A stretch of DNA of 64,000 nt, taken from Oscillospiraceae bacterium (GTDB taxonomy: Bacteria; Bacillota; Clostridia; UBA1212). The position numbers and the translations under genes were made by a program. The notes below the pieces were generated by a model. The model was not told the DNA's origin. It was given only the letters and a program-made list of their open reading frames with translations, and ran no database searches. The DNA is taken from positions 251,859 to 315,858 of the forward strand of contig SVJA01000001.1 of the NCBI GenBank assembly GCA_015069195.1, read 5' to 3'. Positions 16,846 to 25,008 of the stretch are shown piece by piece; the stretch's first letter is position 1, and each line of letters begins with the position of its first letter.

Positions 16846-17826
16846 TTACCAGTTGCCCCATTTTGAAAGAAGACGCTCTTTCTCTTCTACTGTGTCACCG
16901 CTCATATCAGCGTAATTTATATCCTTCGGGAAGTTTTCTACATCAAAAATCTTATCTTTGTAGATCTGCTCCGGAGCATATTTCTCACAAGAACGATAGT
17001 TGTAAGTATTAACAATATAGTCAAATACTTTCTTTACGCACTCACGCTCGTCTTTACCGTCTATCATACTCATACCGTAAGCTGTGCTGGGTGAACCCTC
17101 TTCAAAGAAGAGTATTTCGAGCGGAACGCCTTCGTTTATCTGAGTAGCTGCATTTGCAACCATACCCAAACCGATAGCAGCTTCTTTCTGTGCCAAAGCA
17201 TTTACAGGACCGCTGCCGGAAGAAGTAAACTGCTGAATGTTGTCAGACAACTTCTTGAAGTAATCAAATGCTTTTTCTTCTCCCCAAGAGTTTACAAGAG
17301 CTTTTACAAACATATATCCTGTACCGGAAGACTTAGGATCAGGCATTGAAATCAAACCTTTGTACTCGGGCTTAAGCAAATCGTCGTAAGAAGTAGGTTT
17401 TGCGAGATTACGCTCAGCCAAAACTTCTGTATTTACGATAATCGCACCACCTGTTCTGAGTTCAGGCAAATAATACTTGCTGGCAACAACGTCATCAGTA
17501 TAAATAGATGTATCATAGCTGCTCAAATCAGCAAGAATGTTCTCACGAGCAAGAGTTTCCATATTAAGATAAGACAAATCGTGAACGATATCACAGTCTG
17601 TATTTGTACCCTCAGCAAGAAGCTTAGCAGCAAGTTTACTTGTAGACTGATACTCGATAACGAAATCATACTCAGGGAACTGCGCCTCGAGCTGCTCTGT
17701 CATATCGTCGATACGATAGTCAGTAGCACAAGTGTAGATAATAACTGTATTGTCCTCTTCCTTACAACCTACCATCATAGAAAGGCAGAGAACCACACAC
17801 ATAACCAATGCAACGATTTTTTTCAT
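16846..17826 (-). CDS. ABC importer substrate-binding lipoprotein (2-aminoethylphosphonate/iron type)
   Basis: 326 aa. Lipoprotein signal with Cys after MMVG (residue 21), then a family-1/type-6 periplasmic-binding fold: VIIYTCATDYRIDDM, TGGAIIVNTEVLAE, MPDPKSSGTGYMF and FTSSGSGPVNALAQKEAAIG. The PDPKSSGTGY segment is the same type of anion-binding loop found in Fe3+ and 2-aminoethylphosphonate binding proteins. GGAGG precedes the ATG. First gene of the importer-nucleotidyltransferase operon. The co-operonic cytidylyltransferase argues for an organophosphorus ligand (2-aminoethylphosphonate or phosphocholine) over iron; this is inference. Confidence 0.88.
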   Translation of the reverse strand: MKKIVALVMCVVLCLSMMVGCKEEDNTVIIYTCATDYRIDDMTEQLEAQFPEYDFVIEYQSTSKLAAKLLAEGTNTDCDIVHDLSYLNMETLARENILADLSSYDTSIYTDDVVASKYYLPELRTGGAIIVNTEVLAERNLAKPTSYDDLLKPEYKGLISMPDPKSSGTGYMFVKALVNSWGEEKAFDYFKKLSDNIQQFTSSGSGPVNALAQKEAAIGLGMVANAATQINEGVPLEILFFEEGSPSTAYGMSMIDGKDERECVKKVFDYIVNTYNYRSCEKYAPEQIYKDKIFDVENFPKDINYADMSGDTVEEKERLLSKWGNW

Positions 17827-18166
17827 TTTCTAAAATCCTCCGTTCAATAATCTCAAAATTTTCTGAACAATATGAACACGAAACCAATGCATATACAACT
17901 CGCAGTTACAAAAAACACCGTAAGTTTAAAAACAGTATGATTTGTAAAAAAAGCTGAACATCCATGCCTCGGAAACGATTACTCGGACAGAGTACACTGT
18001 ATTTCGCCAGAAGTCAACACTTTCGTTCATTTTTTATTTTGTTTTTCAAAAACTTGAACGCCCCATTGCACATTAGCAGTGCAACGGGGCGTTTTTTGTT
18101 CAAATCTTAACAAGCCAATATTAAAAGTATACTAACAACCGATTATTACATTATCAGAACAGTCAA
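17827..18166. other. Intergenic region ahead of the importer operon
   Basis: About 340 bp without a gene. It must hold the promoter of the importer operon but no confident -35/-10 pair was found. The only clear structure is the hairpin listed next. Confidence 0.6.
18059..18091. terminator. Strong bidirectional-looking terminator
   Basis: Stem of 13 bp with one mismatch (18059-18071 with 18079-18091), 7-nt loop. The plus strand continues with TTTTTTG. On the minus strand it lies 76 nt past the DUF4097 gene stop and is followed by TTCAAGTTTTT. Confidence 0.75.
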
Positions 18167-19132
18167 TCATCGTTCGATTTCAAATCTTATATCTCCGGTA
18201 TCTGTTTTGATCTCGCAACGTCCGCCTGTTACGGATTTCGGAACATTTACACTACCTGTATCGGTTTCAGCAAAAAATATTTTATCGGAAAGCAAGCTGC
18301 CATTTACATCTCCGGTGTCGGTTTTCACAAACAGCTCCGAAGCGTCGCACTTTTTAATTGTCACATCTCCGGTACTGCGTGAAATATTAAAATATCCCTC
18401 TGCAACAACATTTTCTAATGTTATATCCCCTGTGCTTCCCGTTGATATTACATTGCCGCACGAAACGTCACAGAGTTTAGCTTTTCCGGTGCTCACTTTA
18501 ACAGACATATCACCTTTGCACTCTGCAATTTTAACATTAATGTTACCTGTAGAAACAGCAAGATCAAAAGCGTTGGCAGATACATTCTCAATGTCAATAT
18601 CACCCGTTGATGCCTTTATTTTCACAAGTCCCGAAGCAGATGCATAATTCTTTACATCACCTGTGCTCAATGAAATATCAATACTCCCGAAAGTAAAATC
18701 TTTAGCAATATCTACATCACCGGTACTTTCCTTTATTGTAAGGGCCTCATATTCAGTCTCCGGCAAATATATTGTTACCTTCGGAGTTTTAATATTTATT
18801 CCGATATGTTGATACCAACGTTTTGTGCATACTCTGTTTATTGTGAGAGTATCATCAACAACCGTAGCCTCGTGCTTATCATTTTTCTCTTCAAAACACA
18901 CTACCTTGCAGGTGCCGTCATCCGACAATACAAATTTTATATCCGCAGTATCGGTTTTTATTGATATGTTTTTAAAAGCATCCGTTATTTCATAAGTATT
19001 CGTTTCGTTCTTTGACGTAACCAATTTCGAAAAATCCCATTTAGCCATTATCATACCTCCCACAAAAATCATACAACCTAAAACTATAAGAGAAGCCGCT
19101 GTAATCAGCCATATTTTTGTACTTTTACTCAT
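18167..19132 (-). CDS. DUF4097 family membrane-tethered beta-solenoid protein
   Basis: About 321 aa. One N-terminal membrane helix (residues ~7-30), then an external right-handed beta-solenoid built of ~20-residue turns ending in S/D-TGDV: at least eleven copies of (S/T)TGD(V/I) or close variants. This is the DUF4097 family usually encoded after PadR and HAAS/DUF1700 genes. ATG at 19132 shares a base with the stop of the upstream gene and follows AAAGGAGG. Probably a sensor or scaffold in the envelope; no enzymatic residues are seen. Confidence 0.88.
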   Translation of the reverse strand: MSKSTKIWLITAASLIVLGCMIFVGGMIMAKWDFSKLVTSKNETNTYEITDAFKNISIKTDTADIKFVLSDDGTCKVVCFEEKNDKHEATVVDDTLTINRVCTKRWYQHIGINIKTPKVTIYLPETEYEALTIKESTGDVDIAKDFTFGSIDISLSTGDVKNYASASGLVKIKASTGDIDIENVSANAFDLAVSTGNINVKIAECKGDMSVKVSTGKAKLCDVSCGNVISTGSTGDITLENVVAEGYFNISRSTGDVTIKKCDASELFVKTDTGDVNGSLLSDKIFFAETDTGSVNVPKSVTGGRCEIKTDTGDIRFEIER

Positions 19133-19731
19133 TACGCTTCCTCCTTTTTTATAAAGCAATTTTTAATGCCGACAGCAATCTTTTTTGTGAGTATTATAAT
19201 GCCCTTTGTCGCTGCCTTACACCCGAAGAAAAAGAATATCGAAAGTCCCGCAAGAACAAATCCTGCACCTATCATAGCGATTCCGGCGATAACATTATCG
19301 GTACAAATAAATATGACACCTGACGCAATAGCACCTGCACCACCGCCGACAATCGAACCAAATGCCGCCCACAGTGAAATTATCACAGACCACAAAGAAA
19401 CATAAATCGAAATAACTACCGCAATCAAAGCTATCAGAAGTGAAATCCATATCGGAAAACCCACTGCCAAAAGTACAATTTCCCAAGCTCTGAGTTTACG
19501 GTTTGGTTTAACTTTCTCTTTAACAAGTTTCGCAAGAGGAATGTCTGCAACCGTCTGAGACACAATGTCATCTACAGAACCGATCTGCAAAACAGCCCCT
19601 TCTTCCGTAAGACCGTCTTCTATTCTGTCATCTATCATTTCGCCGTAAAAACTCAAACGTTCATCAATCTCATCCTGCGGCAATCCCGACAATGCACTTC
19701 GCAAATTTTCAAGGAATTCAATTTTATTCAT
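19132..19731 (-). CDS. HAAS-domain / DUF1700 membrane protein
   Basis: 199 aa. N-terminal HAAS helical domain (residues 1-75: FLENLRSALSGLPQDEIDER, then EEGAVLQIGSVDDIV) followed by four membrane helices (about 85-185). HAAS proteins partner with PadR-type repressors in Firmicutes. Overlaps padR by 8 nt and the DUF4097 gene by 1 nt, so the three form one coupled operon. Confidence 0.9.
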   Translation of the reverse strand: MNKIEFLENLRSALSGLPQDEIDERLSFYGEMIDDRIEDGLTEEGAVLQIGSVDDIVSQTVADIPLAKLVKEKVKPNRKLRAWEIVLLAVGFPIWISLLIALIAVVISIYVSLWSVIISLWAAFGSIVGGGAGAIASGVIFICTDNVIAGIAMIGAGFVLAGLSIFFFFGCKAATKGIIILTKKIAVGIKNCFIKKEEA

Positions 19732-20044
19732 CTGCCGTATCCTCCTTTAGCACAAACTTATATATGGACATGATCTCGCTCCACTCACTTTTAAAATCCT
19801 CGATCCTCTTTATACCCACTTTTGTAATGCTGTAATACTTTCGCAGCCTGCCGTCATGCTCTACCGATTTGACGGTGAGCATTTCCGCATTCTCCAATCT
19901 CTTCAAAATGGTATACAAAGTGGATTCGGACAATTCTATATACGGTTTCAAATCTTTAATTATTTTATAGCCGTATGAATCTTCATTCTTTATCGCAGCG
20001 AGCACGCATACGTCCAATAGGCCTCTTTTTAACTGAACATCCAT
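19724..20044 (-). CDS. PadR-family transcriptional regulator
   Basis: 106 aa, the short PadR subfamily (PadR-s2). The winged helix spans residues 8-85, with LLDVCVLAAIKNEDSYGYKI and ESTLYTILKRLENAEMLTV. AAAGGAGG precedes the ATG. First gene of the operon with HAAS and DUF4097 proteins and likely its autorepressor; the ATAC-GAT-GTAT inverted repeat over the -10 and start site is a candidate operator. Confidence 0.93.
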   Translation of the reverse strand: MDVQLKRGLLDVCVLAAIKNEDSYGYKIIKDLKPYIELSESTLYTILKRLENAEMLTVKSVEHDGRLRKYYSITKVGIKRIEDFKSEWSEIMSIYKFVLKEDTADE

Positions 20045-20068
20045 GGGATACCTCCTTTAGTGTAATAC

Positions 20069-20097
20069 ATCGTATCACGAAGTATATGCGCTGTCAA
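20069..20097 (-). promoter_or_regulatory. Promoter and candidate operator of the PadR operon
   Basis: TTGACA (20097-20092), 17-nt spacer, TACGAT (20074-20069). ATAC-GAT-GTAT, an inverted repeat overlapping the -10, is a plausible PadR site. Confidence 0.8.
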
Positions 20098-20115
20098 TAG
20101 ATTTTTAAAAGGATC

Positions 20116-20145
20116 CCCGCCCGACCGGGAAGCCGGTCGGGCGGG
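20116..20145. terminator. G+C-rich hairpin A
   Basis: 13-bp stem of almost pure G/C (20116-20128 with 20133-20145) closed by GAAG. On the minus strand it follows hairpin B and is followed by GATCCTTTT. It stands out sharply from the AT-rich surroundings. Confidence 0.75.
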
Positions 20146-20157
20146 AGAAAATAAATG

Positions 20158-20186
20158 CGCCGCCGCTCCGGCACGGAGCGGCGGCG
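20158..20186. terminator. G+C-rich hairpin B
   Basis: 13-bp stem (20158-20170 with 20174-20186), 3-nt loop, 24 nt past the stop of the ABC-2 permease; followed on the minus strand by CATTTATTTTCT. Probably the terminator of that operon, in tandem with hairpin A. Confidence 0.75.
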
Positions 20187-20209
20187 TTTCAATATACAAA
20201 CCTTTTATT

Positions 20210-20941
20210 TTATTGTTTCTTCATTTGTCTCAAAAACATCAGTACCGCCAAAACCAAAATAACTGCAGAATATCCGAGTACCCACCATAAATGCGGAAAT
20301 ATATCCCCGAAATTCCCAAAAAGTACCGCACGTTCCAACTCTACAGCATGAACAAACGGAAGCATATATGAAACTTTTTTGAAAGCTCCTCCTACGAGAT
20401 TAAGATCAAACCAGATCCCGGAAAGCCACGCCGAAAGATTGGTCAGCAATGCGCCGCATATACCGCCTACCTGCTTATCTGTAAAAATACTTCCGCAAAG
20501 AAGTCCCAAAGAAATGTAGAAAACAGAAACAGGAATTATAAAAAGTACGGCGTACAAAATATTTACCGTGATATTAAGCCCGAGGATTATTGCAGCAATG
20601 TAGCAAACAATGCTTTGTGCAACAGCTATCGGTATGATCGGCAAAGTGTAACCGAGAATGAAATCAGTCGGTGTCAGCGGTGTGGTATACAAACGTTGAA
20701 GAAGTGAACTACTCCGGTCTTTTGCGATAATGGTTGCAGAGAATAAAGTCATAAATGACAGACCGAAAACCGTTATGCCGGGTGTCAAATGCTGTATTTC
20801 AAATAGTGAGACAGGGATATTTGCTTGTATGGCACTAAGTAACAAAATCAGAACAAGAGGGAAACCCAGACCGAAGAAAAGCGTCAGAGGATCTCTTAAT
20901 ATTTCTTTTGTGTTTCGGTTTGCAAATGTGAGCATCCTCAT
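20210..20941 (-). CDS. ABC-2 type export permease of the TetR-controlled system
   Basis: 243 aa, six helices, ABC2_membrane family (drug/lipid efflux type). Recognisable parts: NRNTKEILRDPLTLFFGLGF at the N-terminus, TIIAKDRSSSLLQRLYTTPL in the coupling loop and SYMLPFVHAVELERAVLFG near the C-terminus. Start at ATG 20941, overlapping the ATPase stop as ATGA, with AGGGGGCGG upstream; the frame is open further upstream only as an overlap with the ATPase gene. Confidence 0.9.
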   Translation of the reverse strand: MRMLTFANRNTKEILRDPLTLFFGLGFPLVLILLLSAIQANIPVSLFEIQHLTPGITVFGLSFMTLFSATIIAKDRSSSLLQRLYTTPLTPTDFILGYTLPIIPIAVAQSIVCYIAAIILGLNITVNILYAVLFIIPVSVFYISLGLLCGSIFTDKQVGGICGALLTNLSAWLSGIWFDLNLVGGAFKKVSYMLPFVHAVELERAVLFGNFGDIFPHLWWVLGYSAVILVLAVLMFLRQMKKQ

Positions 20942-21666
20942 TTTACCGCCCCCTTTACAATATGGATAAATGCCTGTTCGAAGCTGTCTGTACCTGCAAT
21001 TTCTTTTATTTTGGCTACGGTATCGCATATTAAAAGGTTGCCGTCTTTCATTATTGTGATACGGTCGGAAAGAGCCTCTGCTTCTTCCATATAGTGAGTT
21101 GTAAGGATGATTGTAATTTTTCCTTTGAGCAAGCGTATAAGTTCCCACAAATCACTTCTGGCAAGTACGTCAAGTCCGAGCGTAGGTTCGTCAAGGAAAA
21201 GGATCTCCGGCTCACCTACAAGTGCCATTGCTATACTGAGCCTGCGTTGCCAACCACCCGAAAGTTTCCCTGCTTTTTTTGAGATAACGGTTTCAAGTCC
21301 GAGCAGCTTAGTCAATTCAGCTATTTTTGCATTTTTCTTATCTTGGTCAAGTCCGTAAATACCACACATAAGTTCAAGGTTTTCATTGACCGAAAGGCCC
21401 GGTGCTACCGCAGTTTCCTGCGGTGAAACTGCTATGATTTTTTTCACGTCGGTAGCATCCTTGCAAATACTTTTACCATTTAAAAAAGCGTCACCGCTTG
21501 TAGGCTGTGTCAGGCAGGACAGCATTTTGATAGTGGTTGTTTTACCGGCACCGTTTACGCCGAGCAGAGACAACAATTCGCCTTTGTGAACGGAAAGATT
21601 GAGGTTGTCTACCGCAACCACATCTTTATATTTTTTTGTTAATTTTTCAATTCTGATAGCATCCAT
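20938..21666 (-). CDS. ABC exporter ATPase of the TetR-controlled system
   Basis: 242 aa, daunorubicin-resistance/NatA type. Walker A GVNGAGKTTT near residue 36, signature LSGGWQRRLS near 137, Walker B ILFLDEPTLGLD near 157, H-loop TTHYMEEAE. Starts 6 nt after the tetR stop and overlaps the permease by 4 nt. Probable efflux of a toxic hydrophobic compound. Confidence 0.92.
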   Translation of the reverse strand: MDAIRIEKLTKKYKDVVAVDNLNLSVHKGELLSLLGVNGAGKTTTIKMLSCLTQPTSGDAFLNGKSICKDATDVKKIIAVSPQETAVAPGLSVNENLELMCGIYGLDQDKKNAKIAELTKLLGLETVISKKAGKLSGGWQRRLSIAMALVGEPEILFLDEPTLGLDVLARSDLWELIRLLKGKITIILTTHYMEEAEALSDRITIMKDGNLLICDTVAKIKEIAGTDSFEQAFIHIVKGAVK

Positions 21667-21672
21667 AACCGG

Positions 21673-22233
21673 TTACTCCATTCCGTATTGTTTACAAAGT
21701 CCTTTATATGCATCAGTTATCATTTTACTCACTATTCCCCAATCAAGATTTAAAAATCCGGTCGCAAACATCGTCGCAATGCCGTGAACATACGCCCACA
21801 TTTCAAGATGGAAAATCTTTGCATCTTCACTATTAAGTCCGGTACTGCTTTGGACAATACCTTCTATCATATTTCCGAATTCTATTTTCTCCGGTATTTT
21901 TTCATCTGTGCGGTCACGCATAAAAAGAAGTTTGAAAAGTTCCTTCTCTTCTTTTGCAAATCGTATATACGCTATACCGCTCGCCTTGTATTCGGGAAAT
22001 TTCTTGCTCTCAATCTCTCTGATGATATATTCGTTATATATTTTGTCTGCCCTCTTCTCAACGGCAATGCGCAGTTCATCCATCGTTTCAAAGTTTGAAA
22101 ATATCGGCTGTGTGGAACAATTAAGACTTGAGGCAACCGTTCTGGCATTTATCGCCTGGGCTCCGTTTTTTCTGACAATATCAACGGTAGCATTTATAAT
22201 TTCCTCTTTTGTTATTTTCACACTCGGTGGCAT
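21673..22233 (-). CDS. TetR/AcrR-family repressor
   Basis: 186 aa. The N-terminal HTH (residues 8-55: TKEEIINATVDIVRKNG, then INARTVASSLNCST) is followed by a helical ligand-binding domain of the TetR_C_33 kind (FAKEEKELFKLLFMRDR). First gene of an operon with the ABC exporter and its likely repressor. Operators lie over its promoter. AAGGAGTG precedes the ATG. Confidence 0.92.
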   Translation of the reverse strand: MPPSVKITKEEIINATVDIVRKNGAQAINARTVASSLNCSTQPIFSNFETMDELRIAVEKRADKIYNEYIIREIESKKFPEYKASGIAYIRFAKEEKELFKLLFMRDRTDEKIPEKIEFGNMIEGIVQSSTGLNSEDAKIFHLEMWAYVHGIATMFATGFLNLDWGIVSKMITDAYKGLCKQYGME

Positions 22234-22256
22234 ACAAAATCACTCCTTTTTATTAT

Positions 22257-22311
22257 ATAACACTTGTTATATATCATTTGTTATGATAACACAATCAACT
22301 ATACCGGTCAA
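22257..22311 (-). promoter_or_regulatory. tetR-operon promoter with two inverted-repeat operators
   Basis: TTGACC (22311-22306), 17-nt spacer, TATCAT (22288-22283). TATCAT-N5-ATGATA (22272-22288) covers the -10, and ATAACA-CT-TGTTAT (22257-22270) lies just downstream. Both are perfect inverted repeats and fit TetR autorepression. Confidence 0.75.
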
Positions 22312-22361
22312 TATATTTATGATATAATATACGCGTAACCAAAAAGAATGGAGCTGATATA

Positions 22362-22706
22362 TTGCAGCCTACATATTTTATACCAATAATCATTATAATT
22401 ATTACCTTATCGCTTTTGAGGAGCAATCAAAGGCTTATAATTGCAAAAAAAGTCATTAAGAAAAGGAAATCGGAGGGAAATACAGAAATGATCGAGCTTG
22501 CAAAAAAATTTATCGGAAAAGAATGTCTTTTATATAGATTTGACGGAAATCAGCAATGCCAAGGTACTATCAAAGAGGTCAGTAATAGCGCTGTTTTGAT
22601 TGAGTCAAAAGGTCAACTTGAAGCTATAAATCTGGATTTTATTGTTAGGATCAGAGAATACCCTATCAATAAAAAAGGCAAGAAAAAATCAGTTGTTCTC
22701 GATTAA
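22362..22706 (+). CDS. Small membrane-anchored protein with a C-terminal beta domain
   Basis: 114 aa. TTG start with GGAG 8 nt before it. One N-terminal hydrophobic helix (residues 4-20), a lysine-rich linker, then residues 43-105 forming a small beta domain (FIGKECLLYRFDGNQQCQGT, SNSAVLIESKGQLEAINLDF), resembling DUF6897-type SH3-like domains of Clostridia. The family assignment is tentative. The nucleotidyltransferase gene follows 19 nt later and is probably co-transcribed. Confidence 0.65.
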   Translation: MQPTYFIPIIIIIITLSLLRSNQRLIIAKKVIKKRKSEGNTEMIELAKKFIGKECLLYRFDGNQQCQGTIKEVSNSAVLIESKGQLEAINLDFIVRIREYPINKKGKKKSVVLD

Positions 22707-22725
22707 CAAAAGCGAGGGAAACAAA

Positions 22726-23385
22726 ATGATAGACATTTCTGCCTACATAAATATTTTTTTACAAAACTTAACCGAAACATTCGGTGAGCGCGTCTGGTTT
22801 GTCGGGCTTCAGGGAAGTTACGGACGCGGTGAAGCGACAGAATCCAGTGATATTGATATCGTTGTAATTCTTGACGAATTATCTGCAGCAGACATCAACA
22901 CCTATAATAAAATGTTAGATACTCTGCCCAATCGAGAGTTGCTGTGCGGTTTTCTTTCCGGCAAAAGTGAACTTTTAAATTGGGATCCGTCAGACCTTTT
23001 TCAGTTTTATTATGATACGAAACCGATTAAGGGAAGCCTTGATGAAATCTCGGTATTAATTGATGATGCCGCAGTTTGCAGAGCGATAAAGACCGGTGTA
23101 TGTAATATCTATCACGGCACAGTGCATAATATGCTGTATGAAAAAAGTGACGAAATTCTGAGAAGTTTATACAAATCGGCCTCTTTTGTCGTTCAGGCAA
23201 TCTGTTCCAGGCAGACAGGAAAATACATAAAACACCAAAAAGATTTGTTGAGTGTTGTCGCACCGAGTGAACAAATTATTGTTGAAACTTTTTCGTCTTT
23301 GAAAAACGGTGGTACGGTTGATTTTGAAACAATGTCCGGAACGTTGTTTTATTGGGCAAAAGGTCGGATTGAAAAGTTAGGGTAA
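22726..23385 (+). CDS. Minimal nucleotidyltransferase (Pol-beta superfamily)
   Basis: 219 aa. The signature GSYGRGEATESSDIDIVV near residues 31-48 gives the GS-x9-DxD metal-binding motif of Pol-beta nucleotidyltransferases, followed by a helical C-terminal half (KSASFVVQAICSRQTGKYI) like that of kanamycin-nucleotidyltransferase-type or HEPN-linked proteins. Start at ATG 22726 with GAGGG upstream; the open frame before it overlaps the previous gene. Substrate unknown: resistance, tRNA or protein modification are all possible. Confidence 0.8.
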   Translation: MIDISAYINIFLQNLTETFGERVWFVGLQGSYGRGEATESSDIDIVVILDELSAADINTYNKMLDTLPNRELLCGFLSGKSELLNWDPSDLFQFYYDTKPIKGSLDEISVLIDDAAVCRAIKTGVCNIYHGTVHNMLYEKSDEILRSLYKSASFVVQAICSRQTGKYIKHQKDLLSVVAPSEQIIVETFSSLKNGGTVDFETMSGTLFYWAKGRIEKLG

Positions 23386-23407
23386 AAATTCATTTTAATA
23401 AACAACT

Positions 23408-23443
23408 ACGGCTTGGAAGAAGCTTACATTTCTTCCAAGCCGT
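23408..23443. terminator. Bidirectional terminator
   Basis: 14-bp perfect stem (23408-23421 with 23430-23443), 8-nt loop, TTTCTTTTT downstream; between convergent genes. Confidence 0.9.
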
Positions 23444-23482
23444 TTCTTTTTAACAAAAGACAGTTAAAATTTTGTGAATACC

Positions 23483-24892
23483 TTAATTCCAATAATCCGT
23501 TTCGTGCGGTAAATCAATATCATTCTTATGGAAAGTTATGTCCCCGCCCTTTTTGAGTTTCATCTCATAGTCTTTAAGAGTGCGGATAGCATACTTTCCG
23601 AGATAAATTATTATCGGCATATTTATAAGCGTCATACCGCCCATCATAATGTCGGCAACTCCCCAAAGCAAATCAGCGCTGAGACCGGCACCGACAAAAA
23701 TAACAAGAGACGCGATAATATAATAAATATTTCTTACCAACTTAGTCGGTTCTTTGCCGAGAAGATAATTTATGGTCTTGTCCACATAAAACAAATTGCC
23801 AAGCAAAGTTGTAAATGCAAACAAAATCATTGCTACCGTTATAAAAATCGGTCCGATATTACCGAGAGTTGCAGCGAGAGACGCCTGAACATAGCTTGCC
23901 GCCTGATTGCTGTCGGCCGGAGGGGTTACACCCGAGCTCATACACATAAATGCAGTTGCACTACATACCAAAATTGTATCAATAAAAACCGATAAAACCT
24001 GTACAAGACCTTGCTTTGCAGGGTGAGAAACATCCGCAGATGCAGAAGCATTCGGAGCAGAACCGACGCCGGCTTCATTTGAGAACAATCCGCGCTTTAT
24101 ACCGTACATAATACATGAACCGCTGAAACCGCCGAATATCGCATTGAAATCAAATGCACCGACAAAAATCTGTTTAAATACATCCGGCAAAACTTTTATA
24201 TTTATAACTGAAATCGCAATTGCCATAAGTATGTAAATGGCTCCCATAATCGGCACCAAGAAACTTGTAACCGATACAAGACGCTTACCGCCCCCGATAA
24301 GGCAGTAACCGACCAGTACCGCAATAACAAGTCCGATTATCCAAGGAGTGTACCTTGCGTCATAAAAACTGTATGATGAAAATGTCGATTGTAAATTGTA
24401 TGACGCCAACATATTAAATCCGACACCGTAAGTCAGAACCAAAAAAATTGAAAATATTATTGCAAGTCCTTTTCTCTTAGTCGCCGCTTCTATGTAATAG
24501 GCAGGGCCACCGTAGCAACCGTCAATGCCTTTCTTTTTATAAATCTGTGCTAGTGTACTTTCAACAAATGCCGAAGCCGCACCAATCAACGCAATAACCC
24601 ACATCCAGAATACGCTGCCGAAACCACCCATACAAAGTGCCGTAGCGACGCCGATTATATTACCTGTTCCGACACGTGACGCTGTGGACACCATAAGTGC
24701 CTGGAAAGACGAAACTCCGTTTTTGTCAGACTTCTCTGTCACCGATTTGAACTGCTGCCCCAAAAGTCGGAACTGTGCAAACCTGGTGCGAATCATAAAA
24801 TAAATACCGCCAAGCACCAACAAGATTATAAGCACATAGCTGTATAATGCGTCGTTGGTAAAATCAATTATATCTGTCAATTTCTCAATCAT
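23483..24892 (-). CDS. Sodium:alanine/glycine symporter, AGCS family (copy 2)
   Basis: 469 aa, ~11 helices. Family signatures: STASRVGTGNIIGVATALCM near residue 70, GGPAYYIEAA near 128, LFSNEAGVGSAPNASASADV near 265. Clearly diverged from the copy at 2.2-3.7 kb, so probably a different amino-acid preference. AGGGG lies 8 nt before the ATG. Monocistronic; no glycine riboswitch was recognised upstream. Confidence 0.92.
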   Translation of the reverse strand: MIEKLTDIIDFTNDALYSYVLIILLVLGGIYFMIRTRFAQFRLLGQQFKSVTEKSDKNGVSSFQALMVSTASRVGTGNIIGVATALCMGGFGSVFWMWVIALIGAASAFVESTLAQIYKKKGIDGCYGGPAYYIEAATKRKGLAIIFSIFLVLTYGVGFNMLASYNLQSTFSSYSFYDARYTPWIIGLVIAVLVGYCLIGGGKRLVSVTSFLVPIMGAIYILMAIAISVINIKVLPDVFKQIFVGAFDFNAIFGGFSGSCIMYGIKRGLFSNEAGVGSAPNASASADVSHPAKQGLVQVLSVFIDTILVCSATAFMCMSSGVTPPADSNQAASYVQASLAATLGNIGPIFITVAMILFAFTTLLGNLFYVDKTINYLLGKEPTKLVRNIYYIIASLVIFVGAGLSADLLWGVADIMMGGMTLINMPIIIYLGKYAIRTLKDYEMKLKKGGDITFHKNDIDLPHETDYWN

Positions 24893-25008
24893 CTGAAATT
24901 CCCCTAAACCTTATTTTCGCCAAGGTAGTTTAGCATAAAAAAGGATGGTTGAGAAGTGTTGAAAATGGCAATGGCAGTCACAACATATCTTGCCATATAT
25001 GGGGTTGA

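Noticed and set aside
20942..21148. N-terminal extension of the ABC-2 permease by 69 codons
   Set aside because: The extension overlaps the ATPase gene in another frame and is Arg/Asn/Tyr-rich without membrane character; the ATGA overlap with an RBS marks the true start.
24893..25008. Glycine riboswitch upstream of the second AGCS symporter
   Set aside because: No tandem aptamer core could be recognised in this short leader.
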